This document shows, one piece after another, positions 33,515 to 46,501 of a stretch of 64,000 nucleotides of DNA. The stretch's first letter is position 1. The number at the start of each line of letters is the position of its first letter. The notes beneath the pieces were generated by a model. It had not been told where the DNA came from and made no database searches. It was given only the letters and a program-made list of their open reading frames with translations. The DNA comes from Myxocyprinus asiaticus (taxonomy: Eukaryota > Chordata > Actinopteri > Cypriniformes > Catostomidae). The stretch is taken from the NCBI RefSeq assembly GCF_019703515.2, contig NC_059362.1, forward strand, positions 27,177,826 through 27,241,825, read 5' to 3'. A program made the position numbers and the translations under genes.

Positions 33515-34760
33515 AAGATATGCATTTAGCAGACACTTTTATCCAAAGCGACTTACAAATAAGGAATAAAACAAAAGCTAATCATTCAAGGAGGCATTAA
33601 TATAAAATTACTCCAATGCAAAGTATCAATTTTGCACAAAGAAGTAAAAGCAGAAAGGAAAGTGAGAGAAAGAATTAATTGAGATTTTTTTTCTATTTTG
33701 TATAAAAAGAGGATATATAGTGCATTAGTAGGATTGGGTCAAGTGGTCATGGAAGTAGTGCGTCTTTAGATGTTTCTCGGAAGTGGCAAGATAATCGGCT
33801 GCTCGGTAGAATTGGGAAGGGGAAGTGATTTTGTGCCTCTCTGAGATGGTAGCATGAGGTGCCACTCAACTGCTAATCGCAAGCTTCTGGAGGGCACATA
33901 GGGGCAGATTCACTAAACAGTTGCGCCACTTTTGCGCATGGTATTTCAACGCAAATAACTGCGTCTTATTCACTAACCAGCCACAATCAAGTTTAGTGGG
34001 AGCAATCAGTGCTGAAATTGCACTGTCTTCAATGTTTAAACGAAGTCATTGCCATTCCTTTCCGCGCAAACACACTTCCTTTCTATGTAAATTAGGCTCA
34101 TTAAAGGTTGCGCTTCATTCACAAAACTCCATGCAATTTGCCCTGCACAATTTACATTGTGCTTTTACCACCAAATGAAAGTAGGCAGTAAAATTAATTT
34201 TATTTAAAAGATATGTATGTGTACATTTTCAACCGATCATTTCAGCAGTAATTAATCAAATATTTATCAAATGATGTTGAAGAGTTTTCTGCATGTTTAA
34301 CAGGTGATCCAGGTGTTTGGATCGAAGTTATGCTGTTCATTGCTTTTAGCGGGCCCAATTAATTCTTAGTGAATCTGCCCCATAGTGTTTATGAAGCGAC
34401 TATAAAAAAGAGGGGTGTAGAACCAGTAGCTATTCTATATGCGAGTATCAGTGCCTTCAACTTGACGTGAGCAACCATTGGCAGCCAGTGCAGTGAGATT
34501 AAGAGAGGCATGACGTGCACTCCCTTGGGCTCGTTTAGTTGAATTCCAAACATGCCGCCCCGTTCTGGATCATCTGCAGAGGTTTGATTGTACATGCAAA
34601 AACACTGCCAGAAGAGCATTGCAGTAGTCCAGTATCCATATAACTGGACAAGGAGTTGTGTAGCATGCTCCGATACAGTAGGAATGGTATGATCTTTCTA
34701 ATGTTGTACAGTTCAAATCTGCAAGATCGGACTGCTTTGCGATGTGATCTGTGAAGTTCA
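33515..34760 (-). mobile_element. LINE 3' fragment (L2/CR1-like), split by a MITE
   Basis: On the minus strand, 34619-34389 encodes HVMPLLISLHWLPMVAHVKL and LKALILAYRIATGSTP, the well-known C-terminal block of L2/CR1 reverse transcriptases. Past the inserted MITE the minus strand ends in 'gtaagtcgctttggataaaa' and 'gtctgctaaatgcat' (33570-33515), a 3' tail found in many fish LINEs. The body is decayed. Confidence 0.65.
33902..34381. repeat. MITE with GGGGCAGATTCACTAA ends
   Basis: The left end 'ggggcagattcactaa' and right end 'ttagtgaatctgcccc' are inverted copies 480 bp apart. Non-coding, inserted in the LINE fragment between the asb2 copies. Confidence 0.8.
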
Positions 34761-37600
34761 GCTGCTCATTTACTGCCTGCTTTCTGTGGATGGTAATAGC
34801 ACAAATAACGTTGTATTTTGTGAATAAGGAGTAATCTATAATAAGCCTAATTTACGTAAAAAGGAGGCATGTTTGTATTGAAAATATTACAATGCAGTGC
34901 TATTTCTGCATTAACGCCTGGTTAAACTAGATTGTGGGTGGTTAGTGAATAAGACGTCACTTTTCAGTGAGTTTGCCTCTGAGTGTTGTGATTTGATGGT
35001 AATTTAGACATATTTTAGGTAAATTATGCATTTTAGCAATTTTATGAAATTGCTGTACTATGCGATTGCCAATTTGAATTGTGTTTTGCAAGTCATAAGT
35101 TTAGCTGCATATCTCGGCCAATTGTTTAATTGAAAGATCCACAAGGTTTAGTATCCATTCATGTCTATTTATGTTTCAGCATATAAAAATAGAACTCTGA
35201 AATTCATAGCTTCATGCACAGTGACCTTATTTCCCATCAATTTCCACAATAGATTGCAATTATTGATTTTGTGACATGCAGACCAAAAAACAAAATGTTT
35301 CATTTAATTTCAAAGAAAGATGAAGGAACAAATAATTTAACCAAAGAGTTGGATTTATTACCATACCTGAATGACACTTGTACAATATTAATGTACTGAT
35401 ATATCCTGTTACTGTATGATCACTTTCTTATGAAACACTTATCACACCATAAAAAATAAAAACTTACCCAATGTTTTTTCCCTTTTTTCTTTCTTAATTG
35501 TATCTGACAAAAAAGTTGAACGGTTTTTCTTAATGTTCAGTGTAGCACACTTGACACTTGTTTGCACTGAGACCACTTTAGCTCCCTTCCTTTAACAGTC
35601 ACCCCACACCCGACTGTTTAGAGTATGTTTTGGGAGAGTACATGTGATATGTATGGTGCCAAGTTTTTTTAACCTCTTGGTTATGGCTGCTCTTGAGAGG
35701 TAGCAGACCTAGATTATGAAAATGGTCTGTGGGACAAAGGACTAGTGCAATGACAACAACAACAACAGAAAAGTGCATCCAGCAATATTTTATCATAAAA
35801 TACTTAATATTGCAGATATCTAATGTTGAAGTAGATTTATTCCCATAATAAACAGATTTGGGGATGATTCCCTCAGTAATTGGAGAATTTCTGGTAGTGA
35901 TTTTTTTCACTTTCCTTTTTACATTTGTCTTTTCTGCAACATATTGTTTTTCTTGGTGAAGCCTTTATTGCTTAACTGGGTTAAATTGTTACACTGCATT
36001 TGCTGTGTCAGGTTACAGACGAGCCAAGGCTACGAGACAAACAAGACATGAAATAACATTGTGTCAATACCTTTTTTTTTTTTATTTATAGGCAAAGCTG
36101 TTGTGTTAAGGTCAAGGTTATGAACTTGCATACTTTCTGTATGGTCAGATATAACTGTGTCTTTTTTTAGTACCATTGCAAGATAATGAATGAATATTGG
36201 ACAAACATTATCAAATAATCAAGAGGGTTGTGTGAAGTACATTAAGGTAGTCTGTAGATTTGCACTCGTGCATTTTTGTCTACTTGCTGTGTCATTATTA
36301 GGTCTTCCAGTGGTCAAAAAGGAGACACCGAAGAGTCTTGTAGAGACACCTTTGGTATGTGCGGGCTGTAAAGAAACTTTTTGAGTCTACTTGACCTTTG
36401 TTAACTGTTTTGTTGTCTTAGCTGCAGCAGTTTTCATAGTCATTTCTTTTGTTTGTTTTTTTAAATATGACAAAATATTTAACAGCTTGAAATATTGCTA
36501 AAATATTTGTCTTTTTAATTATGTATTTTTTTAAAGGACATGATTATCTTTGGTTAAAGTTCAGAGCAAAGACAAAACAGCAATGAAGTGGTAGAGTCTA
36601 TATTTACATGTGTCTTGCATAAGCATTTGAATTATGGCTGGATAATTATAGAGCTTATCTAAACCACAGTTAGCTGCATGAGTTAGCAGTATGATATTAG
36701 AATGTTGCAAGGTGAGTGGTGCCATTAAACATACACGTATCACAACCTTCAGCATTCAGTTACCAATGAACAATTTTACCTCTTATTTAAGGTTTAATTT
36801 TGTAACTGTGGCTGGTTCACTTTACCGTGCTGCTTATTTGAGCTACATAACAACTGTGTTTTGGTTAAGCAACTCAAACTCCACCCTTTCTCACACACAG
36901 CGAGAGCAACTACAGAACTCTCTGATTGTCTTTCAACAGACCTAATAAAAATTTGTTGTGATGCAAAACCACAGAGAAAGTCTCAAACAAATAAAAAACC
37001 ACACAGGAAATTCACAGGAATACTGATAAAGCTCGATGCTAATCCATACACAAAGATGTACAACAGTTATCTGTATAAGCAGACAAGTTACATAATTGTT
37101 GACTAATTTACAAAACTGATTTAGTTCATTGTACTCTGTACATCTTTAAAGCATTAAAGCAGAAAATTCCTTCAATTACCTAATGCTTTTCTGAAGGATT
37201 ACATTACATTTGTAATGTTTCAGTATTTTTGCTGCATAATTTTTGAAGACCAAGAATGAAGTTTCTGGATTCTGTGTGTTATTGCAACCATAAAAATCCA
37301 CTTAGTAGTCACATTATAAAAAGCCTCAGTGTGGATGAAGATTTTGCTATGCATGTACAGATAAAATTACATACTCTAAAAAGCTGACATATAATATTGT
37401 TGTGCATATTATATTTACATTTGAATATTATTAAATTCCATATGATGTATGGAGAATAACTACCTTTACAAACATTATAAAACTAATAATTTGCTTTTGA
37501 CAGCTATTTTCAGATATCTAAAAAACATTATCTAAAGTTAATTACACTAAAAAAAGAATTCAAAGCAACATGCTCTGAAAATAATTAAGAATGTTGTTCA
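34761..37600. other. spacer between the two asb2 copies
   Basis: AT-rich. It should include the 3' UTR of asb2 copy A at its right end (below 37601) and the upstream region of copy B further left, but no promoter motif can be defended. Open frames such as 35599-35910 and 36190-36384 have no recognisable domain. Confidence 0.4.
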
Positions 37601-40600
37601 TCACAGGACATCCTTAAATGTTTCTTGTTCATAACTCAAAAACTTGATTAGTCTCCCTGGTAGAGGAAGAGTTTTGATTAGTCTCTGTCTGTGGACTCCC
37701 ATCCGTTGACGAATCTTGAGTCTGCACAGATGCATCAATCTACAAGGAAGAACTGAAATAGAAAGAGTTCAGGTTACTTAAAACATTTTACATTTTTAGT
37801 TCTATTGAGTTTAAAACTTAATTAAACTGCCTTATGTGTCATTTGTTAATTCTGCAAATAAAGAGATCAAATAGAATGGTACATTACCATTTACCAAATA
37901 GAATGCTTAAAGGGATAGTTCACCCAAAAATGATATTTCTCTCAACATTTACTCACCCTCTTGCCATCTTAAACTCATTTCACTTTTTTTCTTCCTCCGG
38001 GGAACACAAACTATTTTTTAAGGAATTATGTATGAGGTCATTTTGTCCATACAATGCAAGTCAATGGGGTCCAAAACGTTCAAGCACCGAAAAGGACAAA
38101 AAGGCAGCATAAAAGTAATTCATACGACTCGAGTGGTTTAATAAGCGATACAATCACTTTGGGTGAGAAACAAAGAAAAAATGCATTCCTTTTTTACCAA
38201 AACGCTTCCAGCTCTTCTATGTATGTTCAGACGAGAACTAACATGTGCTTCATACAACCGGAAGTGCTCACGTGAACATGCAAACACGCATGCGTCAAGT
38301 GGTGGTTGAATGAGCTTCTGTCATGAACCTGCATAGGAGAGCTGGGTGGAAGTGAAGAGTTTTGTTGAAAAATTAATTAATTTTGGTTGTTTCTCACCCA
38401 AAGTGATTGTTTCGCTTTAGAAGACATTAATTAAACCACTTGAGTCGTATGAATTACTTTTATGCTGGCTTTTTGTCCTTTTCTGAGTTTGAAAGTTTTG
38501 GGCACTACTGACTTACATTGTATGGACAAAAAGACCTCATTTTTGGTTGAACTACTCCTTTAAGAGATATAAACAGTATACTTACCTGATTTTTCTTTAA
38601 TATGGGCCCAATCTGTGTTGCTGTCCAGGTGTTCAGTTATTCTTGAGCAAAGTTTAACATTACCCACATAGTCAAGTAACATATCTATGATGGGTCCCAC
38701 CCAGCCGCAGGCTGAGGGAGCAGAGATTATCTCACAAAACTGTTAAAAAATAAATGAATTTAATTTAGAAGAAAATAATACATTAAAATCTAAAGAGACC
38801 ATCATCCTTTAAAACAAAACATATACCTGTACACAGTAGTCTGATGGTTCATCATTTAAATAATAAATTGCTTCTCTCCCATTTCCTCTTAGCTTTATGG
38901 GTGGATGTGTGTTACTGCCGTATTGACAGCTAAAACATGATAGTGCATCACAGCCGTGGTCCATTAGGTACTTAATCATTGCCAAGTGCTTCATGCAGAA
39001 AACCAAAACCGCAGGAAAGCTGGTGGAATGAGTTGGAAGCAGTGCATTGACATTGGCACCATGCTTAACCAGCAAGGTCACAATTTCCATACTTCCTTTC
39101 CTCACAGCCACTAGCAGGGGGTTGAAAATGTCCAGGTTTGGGTCGGCACCGGCCTCTAATAGCATAGCAGTTGCTTCAGTGTTTCTATTTACCACAGCCG
39201 AGTACAGAGCTGTGCTGCGACGATCTTCATACATCTTTGACCAACCATCTGACAGCCTGGCGTTGACATCAAATCCAGTCTCAATCAAGGTCTCTAGAAC
39301 ATCATCTCTGTTACGTTCTGCAGCAAGATGGATAGGACTAATGCCAGACCGTCTTACTTTTGCCATATTAGTGATAGGGATTAGCATGGAAACAATGCTG
39401 AGGAAGATGAGAAATAGAGATACAGTATTTAATTCCTCAAAAACAAATCAATACCTGGAATTGTAAGTGAAGAATCCTTAGTAAATCCTATTCTGTTAGT
39501 AAGCCTACCTTACTAACAGAATAGTTCACCCAAAAATGAAAATCCTGTCTTCATTTACTCACCCTATTGTCTTTCGAAAGCCATATGACTTTCTTTCTTC
39601 CGTAGAATACAAAAGATGTTCATAGTGCAATGTTCATATCTTTTCCATACAAAAGACGTTATTGGTGACCATGGCTGTCAAGCAAGATTTTCAGTAAATA
39701 ATTATTTAAATTTAAATCTGTTTCTCACACAAAGCAATCATATGTCTTCAGAAAACTTGTAATATTGTAATATAGTATAGTCATATGGATGACTTTTATG
39801 AAGCTTTTATTGTATATTTTGGAGCTTGTCCAAACCTGGTCCCCATCCACTTTTATTGTATTCAGGAGAGCAGCGTGAACATTCTGCTAAATGTTTCCTT
39901 TGGTGTTCCATGGTGGAAAGAACACAGGTTTGGACTGACATGTGGGCGAGTAACTGATGACAGAAGTTTTATTTTTGGGTGAATAATCCCAGTAGTTGAA
40001 TATGAAATGAACTGTTCTACTGTAGAACTAACCTGTCATGACCATTCTTTGCAGCAACATGAATGGGAAGTAATCCAGTCTTGTTGGGTTTGTTAAGATC
40101 TGCTTTTCTTGACAGGAGTATCTCAACAGCTTCAACATGACCATTCTTAGAAGCCTCAAACAAGGCGGAGGCATCATCATTTGCCTGGGTATTGATATTT
40201 CCTCCTAAAGAAGGAACTGAGTTAATGCTTAATCACAAGATGTTTAGTAATCGCTAGAAATTATTTTCTTGTCTTAACATCATAATGATACTTACCTTTT
40301 ACAATTAGGAAGTTAAGCACCTCAGCAGCGCCACACTGAGCAGCCACAAACAGAGGGTCAATGCCATAAACATTTCTGACCGAAAGCTTTGCCCCTGCTT
40401 GTAGCAACATCTTACAAATCTCTATGTTTTTGTTTCTCACTGCTTCATGTAGTGGAGTCCCACCTTGAGCACATGCTGTGGATGGTGAAGCTCCAAACCT
40501 CAAAAGAAGACCCACTATCTCTTCACTTGCTTTCTCGCATGCTATAAAAATCAGCAAAGTGATGCTTCAGGCCTCTTTCCATTCAGTTGTAGGCTACAGT

Positions 40601-41766
40601 TGGACTTCTCAAAACACAAAATACTTACCTTTGTGCAGCGGTGTCTCCCTCTGGTGATTTGCAATATTGGGATTAGCGCCTTCCTCTAAAAGGTGTTCGA
40701 CACAAGAAAAGTTTTTGCAACTCACAGCCAGAAGAAGTGGCGTCTGATTATTATGTGTTCGTTTGTTGATTGTATCTGGACTGGCTGTGGGAAAGATGCA
40801 ATACTGAACAACTATGTTGGATATGATTCTTGTCAATGTGATTTTTGAATCTTGCCTGGACATAATTCAGAACTGATTCATTTCTCACCTTTGAGCAAAA
40901 TCTTAAGGCACTCAACATGACCATAGTATGCAGACTCATGAAGTGGTATCCAGCCATCTTTATTGGGTTCATCAAGTATTTTAGATTTGGAATGAATCAT
41001 GTTTCTTAAAGCCTCTGCATCCCCTCTCAAAATGGCTGAGAGAAAAGGGTCTAAATCACTGAAAGAACGAACATGAAAGTGAGTCTTAAAAGTCTTGTGG
41101 ATGAGTTTTACTCCAGTGAATATTTCTCAGGGTAAGTTTATTTTAGATAGACAATTTCTAAATAACTACGTACCTTAAAGTCTTGGCTACAAATAAAGCT
41201 ACGAAAATGTTTCCCCCTTGGAAATATATACAGTATATGAGATCTTTCCAGTCACTCACTTCATAGGTTTCACTGTGACCCGTAGGTGTCCATTGTGCCC
41301 TGTCCAGGCAATCACCTTGCCATTGTCTTCACTGATAATATGGTTTATGCTATCTCTGTTGATTTTTACACATTTCTCACTAAAAGTAAAACATTTAATA
41401 AAGTTACATTCAGACTCAGTAATAATAGTGGTTTATTTGTCTAATTATTTGTTTACTTGAAGCATGTGGTAGTGCTGCATTACACCAGCAAAAAACAAAT
41501 CACCTGGGAGGGTTGGCAGAGGCAGCAACAGGCGGGTTTGTTCGGTTAGGGTTGCATGGTGGCTGTCGTGTAGCTAAGGGGGCAGTTGGCTGTGTGTGGG
41601 TATAGAATTGCCCATTCTGCCATGGAGTCATATTGGTATCAGCTAGACTTCGTTCAATAGCTAACTGCAACAGCTGTTCTTGAGACATGTGTGCGTAAGC
41701 ACTGTAGTCATCTAGGTCATCATTTGTTGTCCTTGAGGCAGCCATTGTCACTCTGGCAGCTGCCAT
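37601..41766 (-). CDS. asb2: asb2 copy A: ankyrin repeat and SOCS box protein 2 (9 coding exons)
   Basis: Same product class as copy B. Coding exons: 41766-41504, 41379-41260, 41058-40889, 40784-40629, 40541-40296, 40204-40033, 39397-38827, 38739-38586, 37752-37601. All borders are GT-AG, total 2004 nt, 667 residues ending TGA. Residues ~27-43 hold the ubiquitin-interacting motif (MSQEQLLQLAIERSLAD). Exon 2 encodes a linker poorly conserved with copy B. Ankyrin repeats run from ~130 to ~565, with consensus pieces such as DGWIPLHESAYYG, GGTPLHEAV and GISPIHLAAERN. The SOCS box ends the protein: BC-box LMHLCRLKIR (623-632) and Cul5-box-like LPLPGRLIKFL (646-656). For exon 9 the acceptor at 37753-37754 was chosen because the nearer TAG would shift the frame. 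The gene spans only 4.2 kb. Confidence 0.93.
37908..38562. repeat. palindromic 'agggatagttc' MITE, intron 8 of asb2 copy A
   Basis: The arms are clear inverse copies: 'aaagggatagttcacccaaa' at the left with 'ggttgaactactccttta' at the right, and 'cactttgggtgagaaacaa' with 'ttgtttctcacccaaagtg' near the centre. About 655 bp, non-coding. Confidence 0.85.
39519..39990. repeat. 'atagttcaccc' MITE, intron 6 of asb2 copy A
   Basis: Begins 'gaatagttcacccaaaaatg' and ends with the inverse 'tttttgggtgaataatccc'. The middle includes 'ctttcttccgtagaata' and the inverted 'ttccatggtggaaagaac'. Non-coding. Confidence 0.8.
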
Positions 41767-42000
41767 TTTGCACCTGGAATGGTAAAGTGCTCAGTCAAAA
41801 TACCAACAAGACATACTTTAGAGATTTGATAACACACAAACAAATGTAGCACTGATTAGTCAGTGAATAATACTTGAAAATATTTCTACAAGGTTTACTT
41901 CTTGATTCAGAAACAATGCATTTGATGGTAAATTTCAAATTAAACTCCACACAACTAGCTCCTAACAGTTCTAATCCTAATGCTTAAGAAGTTGACCTAC

Positions 42001-42120
42001 CTTTCTAAAGGATATCAATAGGAGTCTGCAGGGGAGGCCGCAGGGCGGTGTAAGTTTGTAAGGATAATTCTGATCTTAAGAAGTCCTCCTTCTCAACTGA
42101 GCTTTATTGCCGTGTGCTGT
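42001..42120 (-). other. possible 5' non-coding exon of asb2 copy A
   Basis: On the minus strand the sequence ending 'ctttagaaag' at 42001 is followed by GTAGGT, a good donor, and an acceptor (ccattccag) lies 6 bases before the ATG at 41766. This would give a short 5' UTR intron. The exon start is unknown; this is inference from splice-like signals only. Confidence 0.35.
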
Positions 42121-44120
42121 CTTTATGAAGAGTCTGGATATAGGTCTTGATTTCATATCATGGGGTAAACAAACTGATTACTTTATTAATATCTTTGCTT
42201 AGCTAGTGTGATTACGAGAGCATGTCTGGTTTAAATGTAGCGTGATCTTTTCATGTGGGCCAAGAAACTGCAAGAGAAGATCTACCATAGTATTACAAAA
42301 GGTTTACTACCATATTATTACAAAAGATTTACTAAGTTTTGGGTGTATGTGAGTATTTTTCCATTAAACTGCAAAATAGACCCTAATGGGCTTCCCTGAA
42401 TGGGCTACTATAAATAATAAATAGAGGTACAAATTTAGCAATACTGCAATTCATTCAATGATTAAATATGCAATTTCAAGAATATTATACTAGTTTGCAT
42501 TATAGACATTTTCTGAAACAATTTAAACATGTTGTAACATGCAGAACATACACAGGTGTGCTACTAATGCACTGCAGCATGTCTTGAAAATATAATATTT
42601 TTGCCTCTTGCACATCTGCATCTGCATCTGTGAAATGAGATATATATATGTATATTTATTTATTTTTTTGCATGAACCTTGTACACTGTACTATACACAC
42701 AATGTACTATACACATTTTCACAATGTCTCCTGTTGTATCCTATAATGATTATCATAATTGAATATATTACAGACTGTGCAGCTTTATAGCATTGTTTAT
42801 TTACAAATTTACAATGTCACTTTCTTGATGGTCTTCATGAGGTCTAGTATTTGAGTGACCTTATTTTTAGAGGCAGCTGTCTTGAAATCTTGCATGTGCA
42901 AGCAATATTTTCCTATGACGCTGTATACATCTGAGATGGACGCCTCTTGGCCTAATTAATGACTCAGATGTTTTTAACTGAAGCCCTTTGGCAGTGGTTT
43001 GGAGCTTCAAAACAGTGCAAGTAGGAATTATATAATGAATCTGAAGGAAATATTTGATTAACAAACCTCTGATAAAAATTTGATCAAAACGTGCCATTGT
43101 CACTGTAGCCTAAATTGGTGACAGTCATGATTTAAATGCATATTTTCATATCTATTAACTGCCATTAATTATGTTAGGTCTTAATGCACAAGTTGTGCTT
43201 TTATTAACATAAGATAGCAATAGAGTTTACAGCATGTGTGTGAATGCTTTTGGCTGGATTATTATGCTTAAAGGCTCAAAGTTATAAGCTTGTCCTTTAA
43301 CCTTCCAAGTTAACCTTAGGTTAACACTCTCGGGCATCAAAGCCTCCATTCCTCTCACTGACCAGTTAGGTTGTACCTCTAAAGTATTTGTTTACTGTGT
43401 TATGGGTAAAATTATTTTAGATATTTTTAATAGTTAATATTTGAAGTAAAGTATATGGCCTGCATTTGGCCTATATGACAATCAGAAATGAATTCAAGAT
43501 AAAAAAAGAAACTGACTTCATCAACCCATTGGTTCCTAAACACTATCGGTACATTGGCACCACCAACTGGTTAAAATATTTCCAACATACTAGATTTTAT
43601 TCACTCTCCACTGACCTGATTATAAATCTTATATAAAAACCCTACCAATACAGAACTTGTATACATGTTTTAAATTAATATTAGATATAACCTTTAATAT
43701 TGCATTCAAAACCAAAAGCAAATAGTTTTATATTTTATGTCAACATTAGTTAAATAAAATTCTATATGACTACAGTATTTTCTATGATTGTTTTTTTTCT
43801 TATATTGGGTAATATGGCCCTTATATGATGTTTAATCTGAACCTTTATCTTCATAGCTAAAGCATTTCCATTTAGACGGTAAGGTTTATCATCACATACA
43901 TTTTTACAGTAAAACAAACAGTTTGTTTTTCATGGATTAAAGTTACACCTTTTGCTTCCCGAAAATATTTGGCTGCTTATTCACTGACCTGAATGGACAG
44001 ATATATTATGTCCTATCTGTACTTTAATTCCATTAATGTAAGAGCAAATAATCCACTGAAAAAAAAAAAGTGGAATGTGTGGCTGATCAGTTAAGTAGGC
44101 CTATTACAATGACACAAACA
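42121..44120. other. intergenic between asb2 copy A and the transposon nest
   Basis: AT-rich; no gene or repeat recognised. Would contain the asb2 copy A promoter if transcription starts near 42.1 kb. Confidence 0.4.
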
Positions 44121-44280
44121 TTAAAGGGGTCATGACATGAGGAATAAAATTTTCCTTTATCTTTTGACTGTAACGTCGGCTGGCAATGACAGGCAGATGA
44201 AGACGATGATGATGTGAAGGACCCAAGTGCAGTTTATTCATAAATGTGAAATCCAAAAACCATGAACAGAAACATAAACA

Positions 44281-44328
44281 TGGACTTGACTTGACTTGAC
44301 TTGACTTGACTTGACTTGACTTGACAAC
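44281..44328 (+). repeat. (ACTTG)n microsatellite
   Basis: About nine perfect 5-bp units. On the minus strand they are translated in one frame as a short run of SQVK repeats, which is an artefact. Confidence 0.95.
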
Positions 44329-44884
44329 CAACCAACGATACATTAACAATACCTGACAAAGGACCTTGGCAAACATGAGGGTATAAATACATGGACAAGG
44401 GTAACAAGTCAACCAATGAACAGACAGAACTATAAACAAGATAACAAGACTAATAAACTAAAACCAATGAAAAGACAAGACTGATAATGAGTAACTCAAA
44501 CAATTAACCAATGAAAACAAGACACATGAACATGGAGGGAAACAGAAAATCACATGACATGAAACACAAAACATGAACAAAAACACATGAAACATGACAT
44601 TGACATATAAGAGGTCATTCTACTATAAAAATAAAAATAAACATTCTGTAAGTTTCAGAACTGAAAACTTCCTCCTTAATAGAAAAAGACATTTATTTAA
44701 ACCAAGCTGCAAAAACAGCTCGTTTGGAAGTTGTGGATTTTGTGACATCACAAGGACCAGTCTGTCAGCAAAAGACTGCCTCAGACATCAGTGCCCACAT
44801 TAACAACATCACACCCTTGGTCCAGCCACTGGCACAGGTGAAGAGGAGAGTGATGGGCCTCACCTGTTATGGGAGATTAATCTT

Positions 44885-46442
44885 CAAACCCAATTCCGAA
44901 AAAGTTGGGACAGTATGAATAATGCTAATAAAAACAAATAGAAGTGATTTGTAAATTATATTCACCCTTTGCTGTATTGAAAGCGCTACAACTACACATT
45001 ATATTATGTTTTTCCTTGTGAATTTCATTGTTTTTTGAAAATGTACAGTCATTTCAAATCAGATGATTGCAACACACTCCAAAAAATTTGAGACAGGGAC
45101 AATTTAAGACTAATAAAAATTTGATGAGTTGAAATAACAAGGTGATGTGAAACAGGTGAGGCAATCGTGTCATAGTATACAGGGAGCCTCCAAAAACAGC
45201 CTAGTCCTTCAAGAGCACAGATCATTCGAGACTTGTGAATTTGCCAACAGATGCTTCAGCAAATAATCCAGCACTTTGATAACAATGTTCCCCAAAGACA
45301 AATTGGAAGGATTTTGGACATTTCACCCTCTACAGTGCACAATATAGTTAAAAGATTCAAACAATCTGGTCAAATCTCGGTGCGTAAAGGGCAAGACGAA
45401 AACCACTTCTGAATGCACGTGATCTCTGATCTCTCAGACATCACTGTCTTAAAAAACGGCATTCATCTGTAATGGATATAATGAACATGGGCTTGGGATA
45501 ACTTTAGTAAACCTTTGTTAGTCAACACCACTTGCTGCTGCATCCATAAATGCAAGTTAAGACTTTACTATGTAAAGCAGAAGCCCTACATCAACACTGT
45601 CCAGAAGCGCTGCCGACTTTTCTGGGCTTGGTCCCATCTTAGATGGAAAGTAGAACAGTGGAACTGTGTTTTTTGGTCTGACGAGTCCACATTTCAAATC
45701 GTTTTTGAAAAACAAAGCCGTTGTGTTCTCCGGGCCAAAGAGGAAAAGGACCATCCAAGCTGTTATCAGTGTCAGGTCCAAAAGCCTGTGTATGTACAGG
45801 TGTGTCAGTGCCCATGGCATGAGTAACTCGCACATCTGTGAGAACACCATGAATGCAGACAGATATGTACAAATTTTGGAGCAACATTTTCCACGGACAT
45901 CCCTGCATTTTCCAGCAGGACCACTTCAAACCACATACTGCCTGGATTTCAAGTGCATGGCTGTGTAAGCAGAGAGTATGGGTGCTAGATTGGCCTGCCT
46001 GCAGTTCTGACCTGTCTCCAATTGAAAATATGTGTCACATTATGAAGTGCACAATATGGCAACGAAGTGCAGCTTCTACAATTGTGCAGCTAAAGACCTG
46101 CATAATGGATGAATGGGGGGAAATTCCACTTTCTAGACTTAACAAACTTGTGTCTTCAGTGCCTAAATGCTTAATAAGTGTTATTAGAAGAAATAGTTAT
46201 GTTTCACAGTGGTAAACACTCGACTGTCCCAACTTTATTGGAGAGTGTTCCAATCATCTGATTTGAAATGACTGTACATTAAAAAAAAATAATATATCAT
46301 TAAATTCACAAGGAAAAACATCATATAATGTGTAGTTGTAGTGCTTTCAATATAGCAAAGAGTGAATATAATTTACAAATCACTCCTTTTTGTTTTTATT
46401 AGCATTTTTCATACTGTCCCAACTTTTTCAGAATTAGGGTTG
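44885..46442 (+). mobile_element. second Tc1/mariner-like transposon, inactive
   Basis: Inverted terminal repeats of roughly 210 bp: the left has 'gaaaaagttgggacagtatga', the right its inverse ending 'cagaattagggttg' at 46442. Inner blocks 'catttcaaatcagatgattg' and 'caatcatctgatttgaaatg' are also inverted. A broken transposase lies between. It belongs to a different family from the element at 10425. Confidence 0.85.
45190..46215 (+). pseudogene. Tc1/mariner-like transposase, frameshifted
   Basis: An N-terminal helix-turn-helix region is suggested around 45250-45400. The catalytic domain is split: 45515-45826 has NCVFWSDESTFQIVF with the first aspartate; 45853-46215 has GHPCIFQQDHFKPHTA with the second and SSDLSPIENMCHIMK with the acidic third residue. 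A frameshift lies near 45820-45850. Confidence 0.8.
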
Positions 46443-46501
46443 TACACCAAAGGAAACAGGGCACTTTCCTAAATGTTTTTCTACATAAACATGCACTAGA
46501 C

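Noticed and set aside
37732..37752. The nearer TAG as acceptor of asb2 copy A exon 9
   Set aside because: Using it would bring an immediate stop; the upstream CAG (37755-37753) keeps the frame and restores the SOCS-box start found in copy B.
44269..44340. Repeated SQVK peptide on the minus strand
   Set aside because: It is only the translation of the (ACTTG)n microsatellite.
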